The notes beneath the pieces were generated by a model that saw only the letters and a list, made by a program, of their open reading frames with translations, made no database searches and was not told the DNA's origin. From the NCBI RefSeq assembly GCF_003971195.1, contig NZ_CP034593.1, forward strand, positions 682,001 to 746,000: a stretch of 64,000 nucleotides of DNA, given 5' to 3'. Below, piece after piece: positions 53,796-64,000 of this stretch (its first letter is position 1; each line of letters opens with the position of its first letter). This stretch comes from Flaviflexus ciconiae (lineage in GTDB: Bacteria; Actinomycetota; Actinomycetes; Actinomycetales; Actinomycetaceae). A program made the translations under genes and the position numbers.

Positions 53796-55078
53796 GCACC
53801 CTCTTCACCGGAGCCAGCATTCTCGGAACAGAAACCGCCGACATCCGCATCGCAGACGGCCTGATCACCGAGATCGGAACAGCACTTGAACCGGGAGATT
53901 CCACCGTTGTTGATGCTACGGGCATGATCGCCCTTCCCGGTCTTGTTGATCTCCACACCCACCTGCGGCAACCGGGCCGAGAGGATGCCGAGACCGTCCT
54001 TTCTGGAACGCGCGCCGCGGCCGCCGGTGGTTTTACTGCCGTCCACGCCATGGCAAACACGACTCCTGTCCAGGACACCGCCGGTGTCGTTGAGCAGGTA
54101 GCGAAGCTTGGGGCAAAGGCCGGCTACGCCTACGTTCAGCCGGTTGGTGCCGTCACGGTTGGCCTGGCAGGGGAGAGGCTCGCCGAGCTTGAGGCCATGC
54201 ACGAGTCCCGTGCGAACGTCACGATGTTCTCTGACGATGGCCAGTGCGTATCCGATCCCGTTCTTATGCGCCGCGCGCTCGAATACGTGCGGTCATTCGG
54301 CGGGATCATTGCGCAGCACGCTCAGGAGCCCCGTCTCACCGAGGGCGCGCAGATGCACGAGGGCAACGTGTCGGCAGAGATTGGACTGGCCGGATGGCCG
54401 GCGGTCGCCGAAGAGTCCATCATTGCCCGGGACTGCCTGCTTGCCCAGCACGTCGGTTCCCGCCTTCACATCCTCCACGTCTCCACCAAGGGCTCCGTTG
54501 AGCTGATTCGCTGGGCAAAGGCGCAGGGTATTAAGGTCACGGCCGAGGCAACTCCGCACCATATCTCGCTCGATCATGCGCTAGCGCGCTCCTATGATCC
54601 TCGCTACAAGGTGAACCCGCCGCTGCGGACCGCCGCGGACATCGAGGCGCTCAAGGCTGGCCTTGCCGACGGGACGATCGACACGATCGGCACGGACCAT
54701 GCTCCGCACCCCACCGAGGCTAAGGACTGTGAGTGGGCAGCCGGTGCTTTCGGTATGACGGGGCTGGAGACTGCCCTTGCCGTGGTCCACAAGGAACTTG
54801 TGGAGCCGGGTCTGCTTGACTGGGCCGACGTTGCTCGCGTCATGTCGACCAAACCCGCAGAGATCTCCGGTATGACGGATCAGGGCCAGCCGATTGACGT
54901 TGGTCAGCCTGCGAACCTCTGCTTCTACGACCCCGAGTCACCTGCTACAGTGAGCGGTCGCCACCAGGAGACGAAGTCTTCTAACACCCCCTACGAGGGG
55001 ATGACTCTGCCGGGCAGGGTCATGCACACAGTATTCCGGGGCCGGGTCACGTGCCTCGGCGGAAAGGTAGCTGAATGA
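53792..55078 (+). CDS. pyrC: Dihydroorotase
   Basis: Cyclises carbamoyl aspartate to dihydroorotate. The metal-site motif [20 protein letters not shown], the histidines in [12 protein letters not shown] and [12 protein letters not shown], and the catalytic aspartate in [14 protein letters not shown] are present. The length (428) and sequence fit the class I (long) bacterial form. It overlaps pyrB by four bases (ATGA) and carA by four. No active-site residue appears missing. Confidence 0.96.
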   Translation: MSTLFTGASILGTETADIRIADGLITEIGTALEPGDSTVVDATGMIALPGLVDLHTHLRQPGREDAETVLSGTRAAAAGGFTAVHAMANTTPVQDTAGVVEQVAKLGAKAGYAYVQPVGAVTVGLAGERLAELEAMHESRANVTMFSDDGQCVSDPVLMRRALEYVRSFGGIIAQHAQEPRLTEGAQMHEGNVSAEIGLAGWPAVAEESIIARDCLLAQHVGSRLHILHVSTKGSVELIRWAKAQGIKVTAEATPHHISLDHALARSYDPRYKVNPPLRTAADIEALKAGLADGTIDTIGTDHAPHPTEAKDCEWAAGAFGMTGLETALAVVHKELVEPGLLDWADVARVMSTKPAEISGMTDQGQPIDVGQPANLCFYDPESPATVSGRHQETKSSNTPYEGMTLPGRVMHTVFRGRVTCLGGKVAE

Positions 55079-56246
55079 GAGAGCCAGCACTCCTCGTGCT
55101 CGAGGATGGAACAATCTTCCCAGGCAGGGCATGGGGCAAGCGAGGCAGAACTACGGGCGAGATCGTCTTCTCCACGGCCATGACCGGTTACCAGGAGACG
55201 TTCACCGACCCGTCTTACCACAAGCAGATCATTGTCATGACGGCTCCTCACATCGGCAACACCGGTGTGAATGAGGAGGATAATGAGTCGGACAAGGTAT
55301 GGACCGCGGGCGTTGTCGTGCGCGATGCCGCGAGGCGCGCGTCGTCCTGGCGTGCCACCGGTGAGCTCGAAGATTACCTCGTCGAGAACGACGTTGTCGG
55401 TATCTGCGAGGTCGACACCCGCGCCGTTACCCGCCACCTGCGGGACCGCGGCGTCATGAGGGCCGGTATCTTCTCGGGTTCTGCACTACCGCTCGGCGCC
55501 GACAACGGCAACGAACAGGCTCTGGACATTCTCATTGGCCTCGTCAATGACTCGCCTTCGATGGCGGGAGCCGACCTTGCTGCGGACGTGACAACCCCTG
55601 CACCTTACGTTGTGGAGCCCCGCGGCGCCTTCGAAGGCAAGGACCCCGTCGCGCACATTGTCGCCGTTGATTTTGGTATCAAGAACCGGACCCCTTGGCA
55701 GTTTGCCGAGCGCGGTGTGAAGGTGACGGTCGTTCCCCAGTCGATTTCGCTTGCCGAAGTGCTCGCCTTCGAACCCGATGGTGTGTTTTTCTCGAACGGC
55801 CCCGGCGATCCGTCGGCCGCCGACCACGAAATCGATCTCCTCCGCGGCGTGCTCGAAGCTGGGCTCCCGTACTTTGGTATCTGCTTTGGCAACCAGCTCC
55901 TTGGCAGGGCCCTCGGCTTTGGTACCTACAAGCTCGAGTACGGGCACAGGGGAGCGAACCAGCCGGTTCTCGACAGGGAAACCGGCAAGGTAGAAATCAC
56001 GGCCCACAACCACGGTTTCGCGGTTGACCTGCCGATTGACGAAGCAACTGTTGCCCCGTACGGGGATGGTCGCTACGGCAAGGTTGCGGTCTCCCACATC
56101 GGTCTCAACGACGGTGTCGTTGAGGGCATTCGTTGCCTGGACATCCCTGCCTTCTCGGTCCAGTACCATCCGGAGGCAGCTGCTGGCCCGCACGATGGCG
56201 AGCACCTCTTTGACCGCTTCATTACTCTCATCAAGGAGGCCAACTG

Positions 56247-56247
<1 letters not shown>
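55075..56247 (+). CDS. carA: Carbamoyl-phosphate synthase small subunit
   Basis: Glutaminase subunit that feeds ammonia to CarB. The N-terminal domain shows [20 protein letters not shown]. The C-terminal class I amidotransferase has the nucleophile in [15 protein letters not shown] and the histidine/glutamate pair in [15 protein letters not shown]. The length of 390 residues is usual. It overlaps pyrC by four bases, and its TGA overlaps the carB ATG by one base (TGATG), ensuring equal production of both subunits. Confidence 0.97.
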
Positions 56248-59527
<3,280 letters not shown>

Positions 59528-59531
<4 letters not shown>

Positions 59532-60334
59532 CCTTCGCGCAGCGACTCGCGGACCAGCAGGCGGCCTTCGGGCCGATCTGCGTCGGAGTGGATCCCCACG
59601 CGTCGATCCTTGAGGCGTGGGGCCTGCCCGACAATCCGGCGGGTCTCACACGGTTTTCGGAAATCTTGGCGCAGGCCTTCGCGGGACAGGTTGCTTCGAT
59701 CAAGCCTCAGGTGGCCTTCTACGAACGGCACGGCAGTAGGGGAATGGCGGCACTGGAAGGACTAATCGGAACCTTCCGGGAGGCTGGGACGCTCGTGATC
59801 TCCGATGCGAAGCGCGGCGATATTGGTTCGACTATGGCGGGGTATGCGGATGCGTGGCTGGGGGACGGTCCCTTTGGATCGGATGCTGTCACGCTCAGCC
59901 CCTACCTCGGAGTAGGAGCACTGAAGCCGGCCTTTGAGAAGGCTGCTGAGAACGACCGTGGAGCATTTGTTCTTGCAATTACATCCAACCCCGAAGGCAC
60001 ATCCGTGCAAGGTGCGGGAGATCCCGCGGCCGCACAATGCGTGCTAAACGAGCTGGGGGAGACCAATGGCAGGTACTGGCCGGGGCAGCCCGGCTCGCTC
60101 GGCGCGGTCATTGGAGCCACCGCGGGAGAGCGGATTTCCTCCTGGAGCATCGATGTGAACGTACTGGCAGGGCCGGTGCTAGCCCCGGGCGTTGGCGCCC
60201 AAGGCGCCACTGTCCAGCAAGCTCAGGTGGTAGCGGGGAGCAATCTGCTGTGCGTTCCTGTTTCGCGTGCGATCTTACGTGCAGGACCGGACGTGACCGG
60301 ATTAAAAAATGCTCATTCGGCACAAAACTTGTGA
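59528..60334 (+). CDS. pyrF: Orotidine-5'-phosphate decarboxylase (long actinobacterial type)
   Basis: Converts OMP to UMP, the last step of the operon's pathway. The catalytic motif [20 protein letters not shown] is intact, preceded by [17 protein letters not shown] and [14 protein letters not shown] and followed by [15 protein letters not shown] near the phosphate site. The length of 268 residues is that of the longer family typical of mycobacteria. Its GTG start overlaps the carB stop. It ends the operon; pyrD and pyrE are not in the window. Confidence 0.95.
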
Positions 60335-60429
60335 GACCTAGTTACTTTCATTTGGTAAGGTAACCCCGGTTGTTCCTCAACTATTGATGAGACAAACCCC
60401 GCCAAAATTATAGACATGGAGTAGTTGTT

Positions 60430-60741
60430 ATGGCACTTCCTTCCCTCTCGCCGGAACAGAGACAAGCTGCTCTTGAGAAGGCTGCGATCGCACGGAAGCG
60501 ACGCGCTGATCTCAAGAAGTCACTGAAGGCCGGAGAGACCAGGTTGTCCGAAGTCCTTACCCTCGCTAAGGAAGACGAGATCGTTGCGAAGCTCCGGGTC
60601 TCCGCTCTTCTGGAATCAATGCCCGGGATTGGCACCGCCAAGGCCCGCCAGATCATGGACCGCACCGGTATTTCGCCGTCCCGCCGCGTCGGCGGCCTCG
60701 GCCCGCACCAGCGTGAGGCCCTCATTACCCTGTTCTACTAA
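60430..60741 (+). CDS. mihF: Integration host factor, actinobacterial type (mIHF)
   Basis: A nucleoid-associated DNA-bending protein of actinobacteria. The 103 residues show the N-terminal helix EQRQAALEKAAIARKRRADL and the helix-two-turn-helix with SALLESMPGIGTAKARQIM and GISPSRRVGGLGPHQREALI, the conserved DNA-contacting end. The ATG at 60430 has GGAG eight bases upstream. Its stop overlaps the gmk start by one base (TAATG). About 95 bases separate it from pyrF, enough for its own promoter. Confidence 0.95.
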   Translation: MALPSLSPEQRQAALEKAAIARKRRADLKKSLKAGETRLSEVLTLAKEDEIVAKLRVSALLESMPGIGTAKARQIMDRTGISPSRRVGGLGPHQREALITLFY

Positions 60742-61292
60742 TGAAGGCTTTCGTCATTTGCGGGCCGACGGCAGTCGGCAAGGGGACAATCATCCGGGAA
60801 CTCGTCGCGAAGGAGCCCGCCATCTGGCTCTCCACATCGGCGACCACGCGGTCCCCTCGCGAGGGCGAAGTCAATGCCCAGCACTACTTCTTTGTCAGCC
60901 CCGGGGAGTTTGACGAAATGGTGGAGCAGGGCAACATGCTCGAGTGGGCAACCGTCCACGGCGTTCACCGATACGGAACACCGCGCGGCCCGGTTGAGAA
61001 GGCTCTCGCCGACGGCGGGATTGTTCTTCTCGAGGTGGACCTCGCGGGTGCCCGCCAAATCCGCGAGTCTCTACCCGAAGCTCTCCAGATCTTCATCGCA
61101 CCCCCGGCCTTCGATGACCTTGCGGTCAGGTTGGAGATGAGGGGCACCGAGGGCCCGCAGGAACGGGCCCGCAGGCTCGACACTGCGAGGGTGGAGATGG
61201 CGGCGGCGGAAGAGTTTGATCGGGTCGTCATTAATGACGACGTGGCCAGGGCCACGGATGAGATCCTGTCAATCATGGCTTCCGTCAAGTAG
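60741..61292 (+). CDS. gmk: Guanylate kinase
   Basis: Phosphorylates GMP to GDP. It has the P-loop CGPTAVGKGTI at the N-terminus, STSATTRSPREGEVNAQHYF for GMP binding, LEWATVHGVHRYGTP, and a lid/late region VRLEMRGTEGPQERARRLD. The length of 183 residues is normal. The first residues (MKAFVICGPTAVGKG) start straight into the P-loop strand. It overlaps mihF by one base and precedes rpoZ by 31 bases. Confidence 0.96.
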   Translation: MKAFVICGPTAVGKGTIIRELVAKEPAIWLSTSATTRSPREGEVNAQHYFFVSPGEFDEMVEQGNMLEWATVHGVHRYGTPRGPVEKALADGGIVLLEVDLAGARQIRESLPEALQIFIAPPAFDDLAVRLEMRGTEGPQERARRLDTARVEMAAAEEFDRVVINDDVARATDEILSIMASVK

Positions 61293-61323
61293 ACTGAGTC
61301 GTTGAGTTATCTGAAAGGCTGAC

Positions 61324-61593
61324 ATGTACGGAACTGTGCCAGAGCCGGAAGGCATCACCTACCCGCCGATCGACGATCTTCTTGAGAAGGTCGATTCGAA
61401 GTATGCCCTCGCGGTCTACTCGGCGAACCGAGCCCGACAGATCAACGACTACCGTCAGGAGCTTATGAGCGCCGACGGTAACGTCGTCCACGTCGGACCG
61501 CTTGTTGCCTCCGATCCGGAGGAGAAGGCGCTGTCGATCGCGCTGCGCGAAGTAGTTGAGGACAAGCTCGTCCTCGAACCCACCGAAGACTAA
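61324..61593 (+). CDS. rpoZ: DNA-directed RNA polymerase omega subunit
   Basis: A small assembly subunit of RNA polymerase. The 89 residues include [36 protein letters not shown] and a C-terminal [18 protein letters not shown] helix, matching the actinobacterial form. AAAGG lies six bases before the ATG. The stop overlaps the coaBC start by one base (TAATG). Confidence 0.95.
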   Translation: MYGTVPEPEGITYPPIDDLLEKVDSKYALAVYSANRARQINDYRQELMSADGNVVHVGPLVASDPEEKALSIALREVVEDKLVLEPTED

Positions 61594-62834
61594 TGTCTCT
61601 CATTGAGCCTGGGGCCCACGGTCAAACCGCGGGCCCTTCGCGCATTGTTTTAGGCGTGACCGGGGGGATTGCCGCCTACAAGTCGGCGATCCTGGCCAGG
61701 CTACTCATCAAGGCGGGTCACGACGTCCAGGTCGTGCCGACCGAATCCGCGCTGAACATGGTAGGGAAGTCGACGTTCGCTGCGCTATCCGGTAATCCGG
61801 TGCACACCTCGGTGTTTGATGACCCGGAGGGAGTTGAGCACGTTCAGGTTGGCGATGAAGCAGACCTCCTCGTTATTGCTCCCGCGACCGCGAACACGAT
61901 CGCAAAGCTTGCCCACGGTATCGGCGACAACCTGCTGACCGCTACCGCACTTGTCGCAACATGTCCGGTTCTCATCGCGCCCGCCATGCACACCCAGATG
62001 TGGAATCATCCGGCAACCAGGGCGAACATTCAGACCTTAAAGAACCGCGGCGTTATCGTCATCGAGCCCGCCGAAGGCAGGCTCACCGGAGCGGATTCTG
62101 GCGTCGGACGGCTTCCCGAACCGGAACAGATCGCCCAGACGGCACTCGGTCTGCTCGAAAAGCAGGACCTCGAGGACAAGCGCTTTGTGATCTCGGCTGG
62201 CGGCACGCGCGAGCCGATTGACCCCGTGCGGTTCCTCGGTAACCGTTCGACGGGTAGGTTTGGAATCAATCTTGCACTCCAGGCAGCTCACCGCGGCGCA
62301 CATGTCGACCTTGTGGCCTGCAACATCGACGGCGCCATGCTTCCGAACCACCCTCGAATCACCGTTCACCCGGTTGGTTCAGCATCTCAGTTGCAGGAGG
62401 CCATGGTGTATTTGGCCGATGGGGCGCAGGTCCTGATCATGACTGCCGCCGTGGCTGACTTCCGACCCGCAACGTCCGGGGAGTCGAAGTTCAAGAAGGA
62501 CGGACACTCCACTCCGGACATCACGCTCGTCGAGAACCCGGACATTCTTAAGGGCCTGGCGTCAGATCGCTCTCACGGAGCATTCGTCGTTGGCTTTGCT
62601 GCCGAGACGGGTGACGAGAATGGCAGTGTTCTTGATTACGGCCGGAAGAAGGCCAAGACCAAGGGCGCGGATCTTCTCGTCGTCAACAAAGTCGGCGAAA
62701 CCGCCGGATTTGGTGATGTTGACACGGCGATCACGATCCTCGATGGAGATGGTGAGATTCAGACCGAGGGAGCTGGAACAAAGTCTCAGATGGCGGGAAT
62801 AGTTCTCGACAGCATTTCTTTGTCCCTGTCCTAA
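61593..62834 (+). CDS. coaBC: Bifunctional phosphopantothenoylcysteine decarboxylase / phosphopantothenate-cysteine ligase
   Basis: Carries out two steps of coenzyme A synthesis. The CoaC half (to about residue 195) has IVLGVTGGIAAYKSAILARL, the histidine in GVEHVQVGDEADL, VIAPATANTIAKLAHGIGDN and APAMHTQMWNHPA. The CoaB half has FVISAGGTREPIDPVRFLGN, STGRFG, IMTAAVADFRP and the lysine-rich KFKKDG. 413 residues, usual length. It ends 13 bases before metK, with the metK promoter lying in its 3' end region. Confidence 0.96.
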   Translation: MSLIEPGAHGQTAGPSRIVLGVTGGIAAYKSAILARLLIKAGHDVQVVPTESALNMVGKSTFAALSGNPVHTSVFDDPEGVEHVQVGDEADLLVIAPATANTIAKLAHGIGDNLLTATALVATCPVLIAPAMHTQMWNHPATRANIQTLKNRGVIVIEPAEGRLTGADSGVGRLPEPEQIAQTALGLLEKQDLEDKRFVISAGGTREPIDPVRFLGNRSTGRFGINLALQAAHRGAHVDLVACNIDGAMLPNHPRITVHPVGSASQLQEAMVYLADGAQVLIMTAAVADFRPATSGESKFKKDGHSTPDITLVENPDILKGLASDRSHGAFVVGFAAETGDENGSVLDYGRKKAKTKGADLLVVNKVGETAGFGDVDTAITILDGDGEIQTEGAGTKSQMAGIVLDSISLSLS

Positions 62835-62835
62835 T

Positions 62836-62850
62836 TAGACTGGTTCCGTG
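62836..62850 (+). promoter_or_regulatory. Putative leaderless promoter of metK (-10 TAGACT, start GTG)
   Basis: TAGACT at 62836-62841 is followed after exactly six bases by the GTG start at 62848, with no ribosome site between. This matches the arrangement before rarA and suggests a leaderless mRNA. Confidence 0.5.
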
Positions 62851-64000
62851 CAACCTTTTACATCAGAATCTGTGACTGCCGGACACCCCGATAAAGTCTG
62901 CGATCTTATCTCCGACCGAATCCTCGACGCGATCCTTACCAAGGACCCGAACGCTCGAGTTGCTATCGAGACGATGGTGACAACCGGTCTCGTTCACGTC
63001 GCCGGAGAACTGAACACCGAGAGCTATGTGGAGATTCCTCAGATCGTCCGCCAGGCTCTTCTTGACCTCGGCTATTCCTCCTCGGAGGTAGGGTTCGACG
63101 GACGCTCCTGCGGCGTCTCGGTCTCAATCGGCCAGCAATCCCAGGACATCTACGACGGTGTCCACAACTCGCTGGAAGCACGCGAGTCCGATAGCGAAGT
63201 CGAAGAATACGAACGTGAGGGTGCGGGCGACCAGGGCCTGATGTTCGGTTACGCAACAAACGAGACCGACGTTCTCATGCCCATGCCGATCTTCCTCTCG
63301 CACCGCCTTGCGGAGCGGCTTGCCGAGGTCCGCCAAAAGGGCATTGTTGCCGGTCTGCGCCCGGACGGCAAGACCCAGGTCACCGTCGACTACGACGATG
63401 CTCATAAGCCGGTCGCTATCAACACGATTGTGGTTTCCTCCCAGCACGACGCCGACGTTACGCAGGAGCAGCTGAGGGAGACGTTGACCGAGCAGGTCAT
63501 TAATCCGGTTATCGAGAAGTACGCCTCGCACCTGAAACGTGACGGCATGAAGATTCTCATTAACCCGTCGGGACGATTCGTTATTGGCGGCCCCATGTCC
63601 GATGCTGGATTAACGGGACGTAAGATCATCGTCGACACCTACGGTGGTATGGCACGCCACGGCGGCGGTGCCTTCTCCGGTAAGGATCCGTCCAAGGTTG
63701 ACCGTTCCGCCTGCTACGCGGCCCGCTGGGTTGCAAAGAACATTGTTGCCGCCGGCCTTGCGGAGCGTTGCGAGGTGCAGGTTGCCTACGCGATCGGCCA
63801 GGCCAACCCCGTATCCGTCCGCGTTGACGCCTTCGGCACGAACAAGGCACCGCTCGATGCCATTGTCAACGCCGTGAATAAGGTCTTCGACCTGCGTCCC
63901 CTCGCCATTATCGATGAGCTTGACCTCAAGCGCCCGGTCTACGCGAAGTCGGCAGCCTACGGCCACTTTGGTCGCGAGATTCCCGAGTTCACGTGGGAGC
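62848..64000 (+). CDS. metK: S-adenosylmethionine synthetase (truncated by window end)
   Basis: Makes S-adenosylmethionine from ATP and methionine. About 384 codons are visible and the gene runs off the edge, lacking only the last few residues of a ~395-400 residue enzyme. Motifs: [20 protein letters not shown] at the start, [36 protein letters not shown] and [17 protein letters not shown], the phosphate-binding loop. The start at GTG 62848 gives the canonical N-terminus. It follows coaBC but probably has its own leaderless promoter. Confidence 0.95.
   Translation, partial: MQPFTSESVTAGHPDKVCDLISDRILDAILTKDPNARVAIETMVTTGLVHVAGELNTESYVEIPQIVRQALLDLGYSSSEVGFDGRSCGVSVSIGQQSQDIYDGVHNSLEARESDSEVEEYEREGAGDQGLMFGYATNETDVLMPMPIFLSHRLAERLAEVRQKGIVAGLRPDGKTQVTVDYDDAHKPVAINTIVVSSQHDADVTQEQLRETLTEQVINPVIEKYASHLKRDGMKILINPSGRFVIGGPMSDAGLTGRKIIVDTYGGMARHGGGAFSGKDPSKVDRSACYAARWVAKNIVAAGLAERCEVQVAYAIGQANPVSVRVDAFGTNKAPLDAIVNAVNKVFDLRPLAIIDELDLKRPVYAKSAAYGHFGREIPEFTWE

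Overview
The window reads as chromosome of a high-GC Gram-positive actinobacterium, most likely near the Actinomycetaceae. That is inferred from gene content, not from a search. The supports are an actinobacterial integration host factor (mihF) next to gmk-rpoZ-coaBC-metK, an rpsD-DUF948-alaS-ruvX-mltG-aroE-aroC order, long PyrF, GTG starts, candidate leaderless promoters and dense 4-base (ATGA/GTGA) gene overlaps.

Layout. 1-4.4 kb: the tail of an unknown gene, a membrane-anchored three-cupredoxin copper nitrite reductase, and an MMPL/RND exporter. 4.7-33.8 kb: a surface-glycan island. It has a Wzm/Wzt-type ABC exporter, at least seven glycosyltransferase genes, a DUF6270 gene, wecB, two wecC-type UDP-ManNAc dehydrogenases, two acyltransferase-SGNH proteins, an asparagine-synthase-like protein and several unrecognised proteins. 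The genes lie in blocks of alternating orientation. Three gene types occur twice (wecC, a Glyco_trans_1_2+GT2 fusion, and the acyltransferase). 33.8-36.0 kb: an IS3 element inserted in, and partly replacing, an IS481-type element at the edge of the island. 36.4-37.9 kb: an AgcS alanine/glycine:cation symporter. 38-49.7 kb: core genes rarA, rpsD, DUF948, alaS, ruvX, mltG, aroE, a prepilin peptidase, aroC, fused aroK-aroB and a degenerate shikimate-kinase homologue. 49.9-50.5 kb: a frameshifted unknown gene. 50.9-60.3 kb: efp-nusB and the pyrimidine operon pyrR-pyrB-pyrC-carA-carB-pyrF. 60.4-64 kb: mihF-gmk-rpoZ-coaBC and metK, which runs off the end.

How the island may work (inference). WecB makes UDP-ManNAc and the WecC copies oxidise it to UDP-ManNAcA. 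The glycosyltransferases assemble a ManNAcA-containing polymer, the SGNH acyltransferases may O-acylate it, and the Wzm/Wzt pair exports it. This would be teichuronic-acid-like. The asparagine-synthase-like protein lies between the two UDP-ManNAc dehydrogenases. It has a PP-loop-like motif but no N-terminal glutaminase cysteine, so it is a candidate for amidating or aminoacylating the uronic acid.

Four genes (DUF6270, an unknown protein at 15.1-15.8 kb, the IS3 orfB, and an unknown protein at 49.9-50.5 kb) each carry a single-base frameshift in or next to a homopolymer. All are accessory genes, and no core gene in the window shows one. They are either assembly errors or real inactivation or phase switching.
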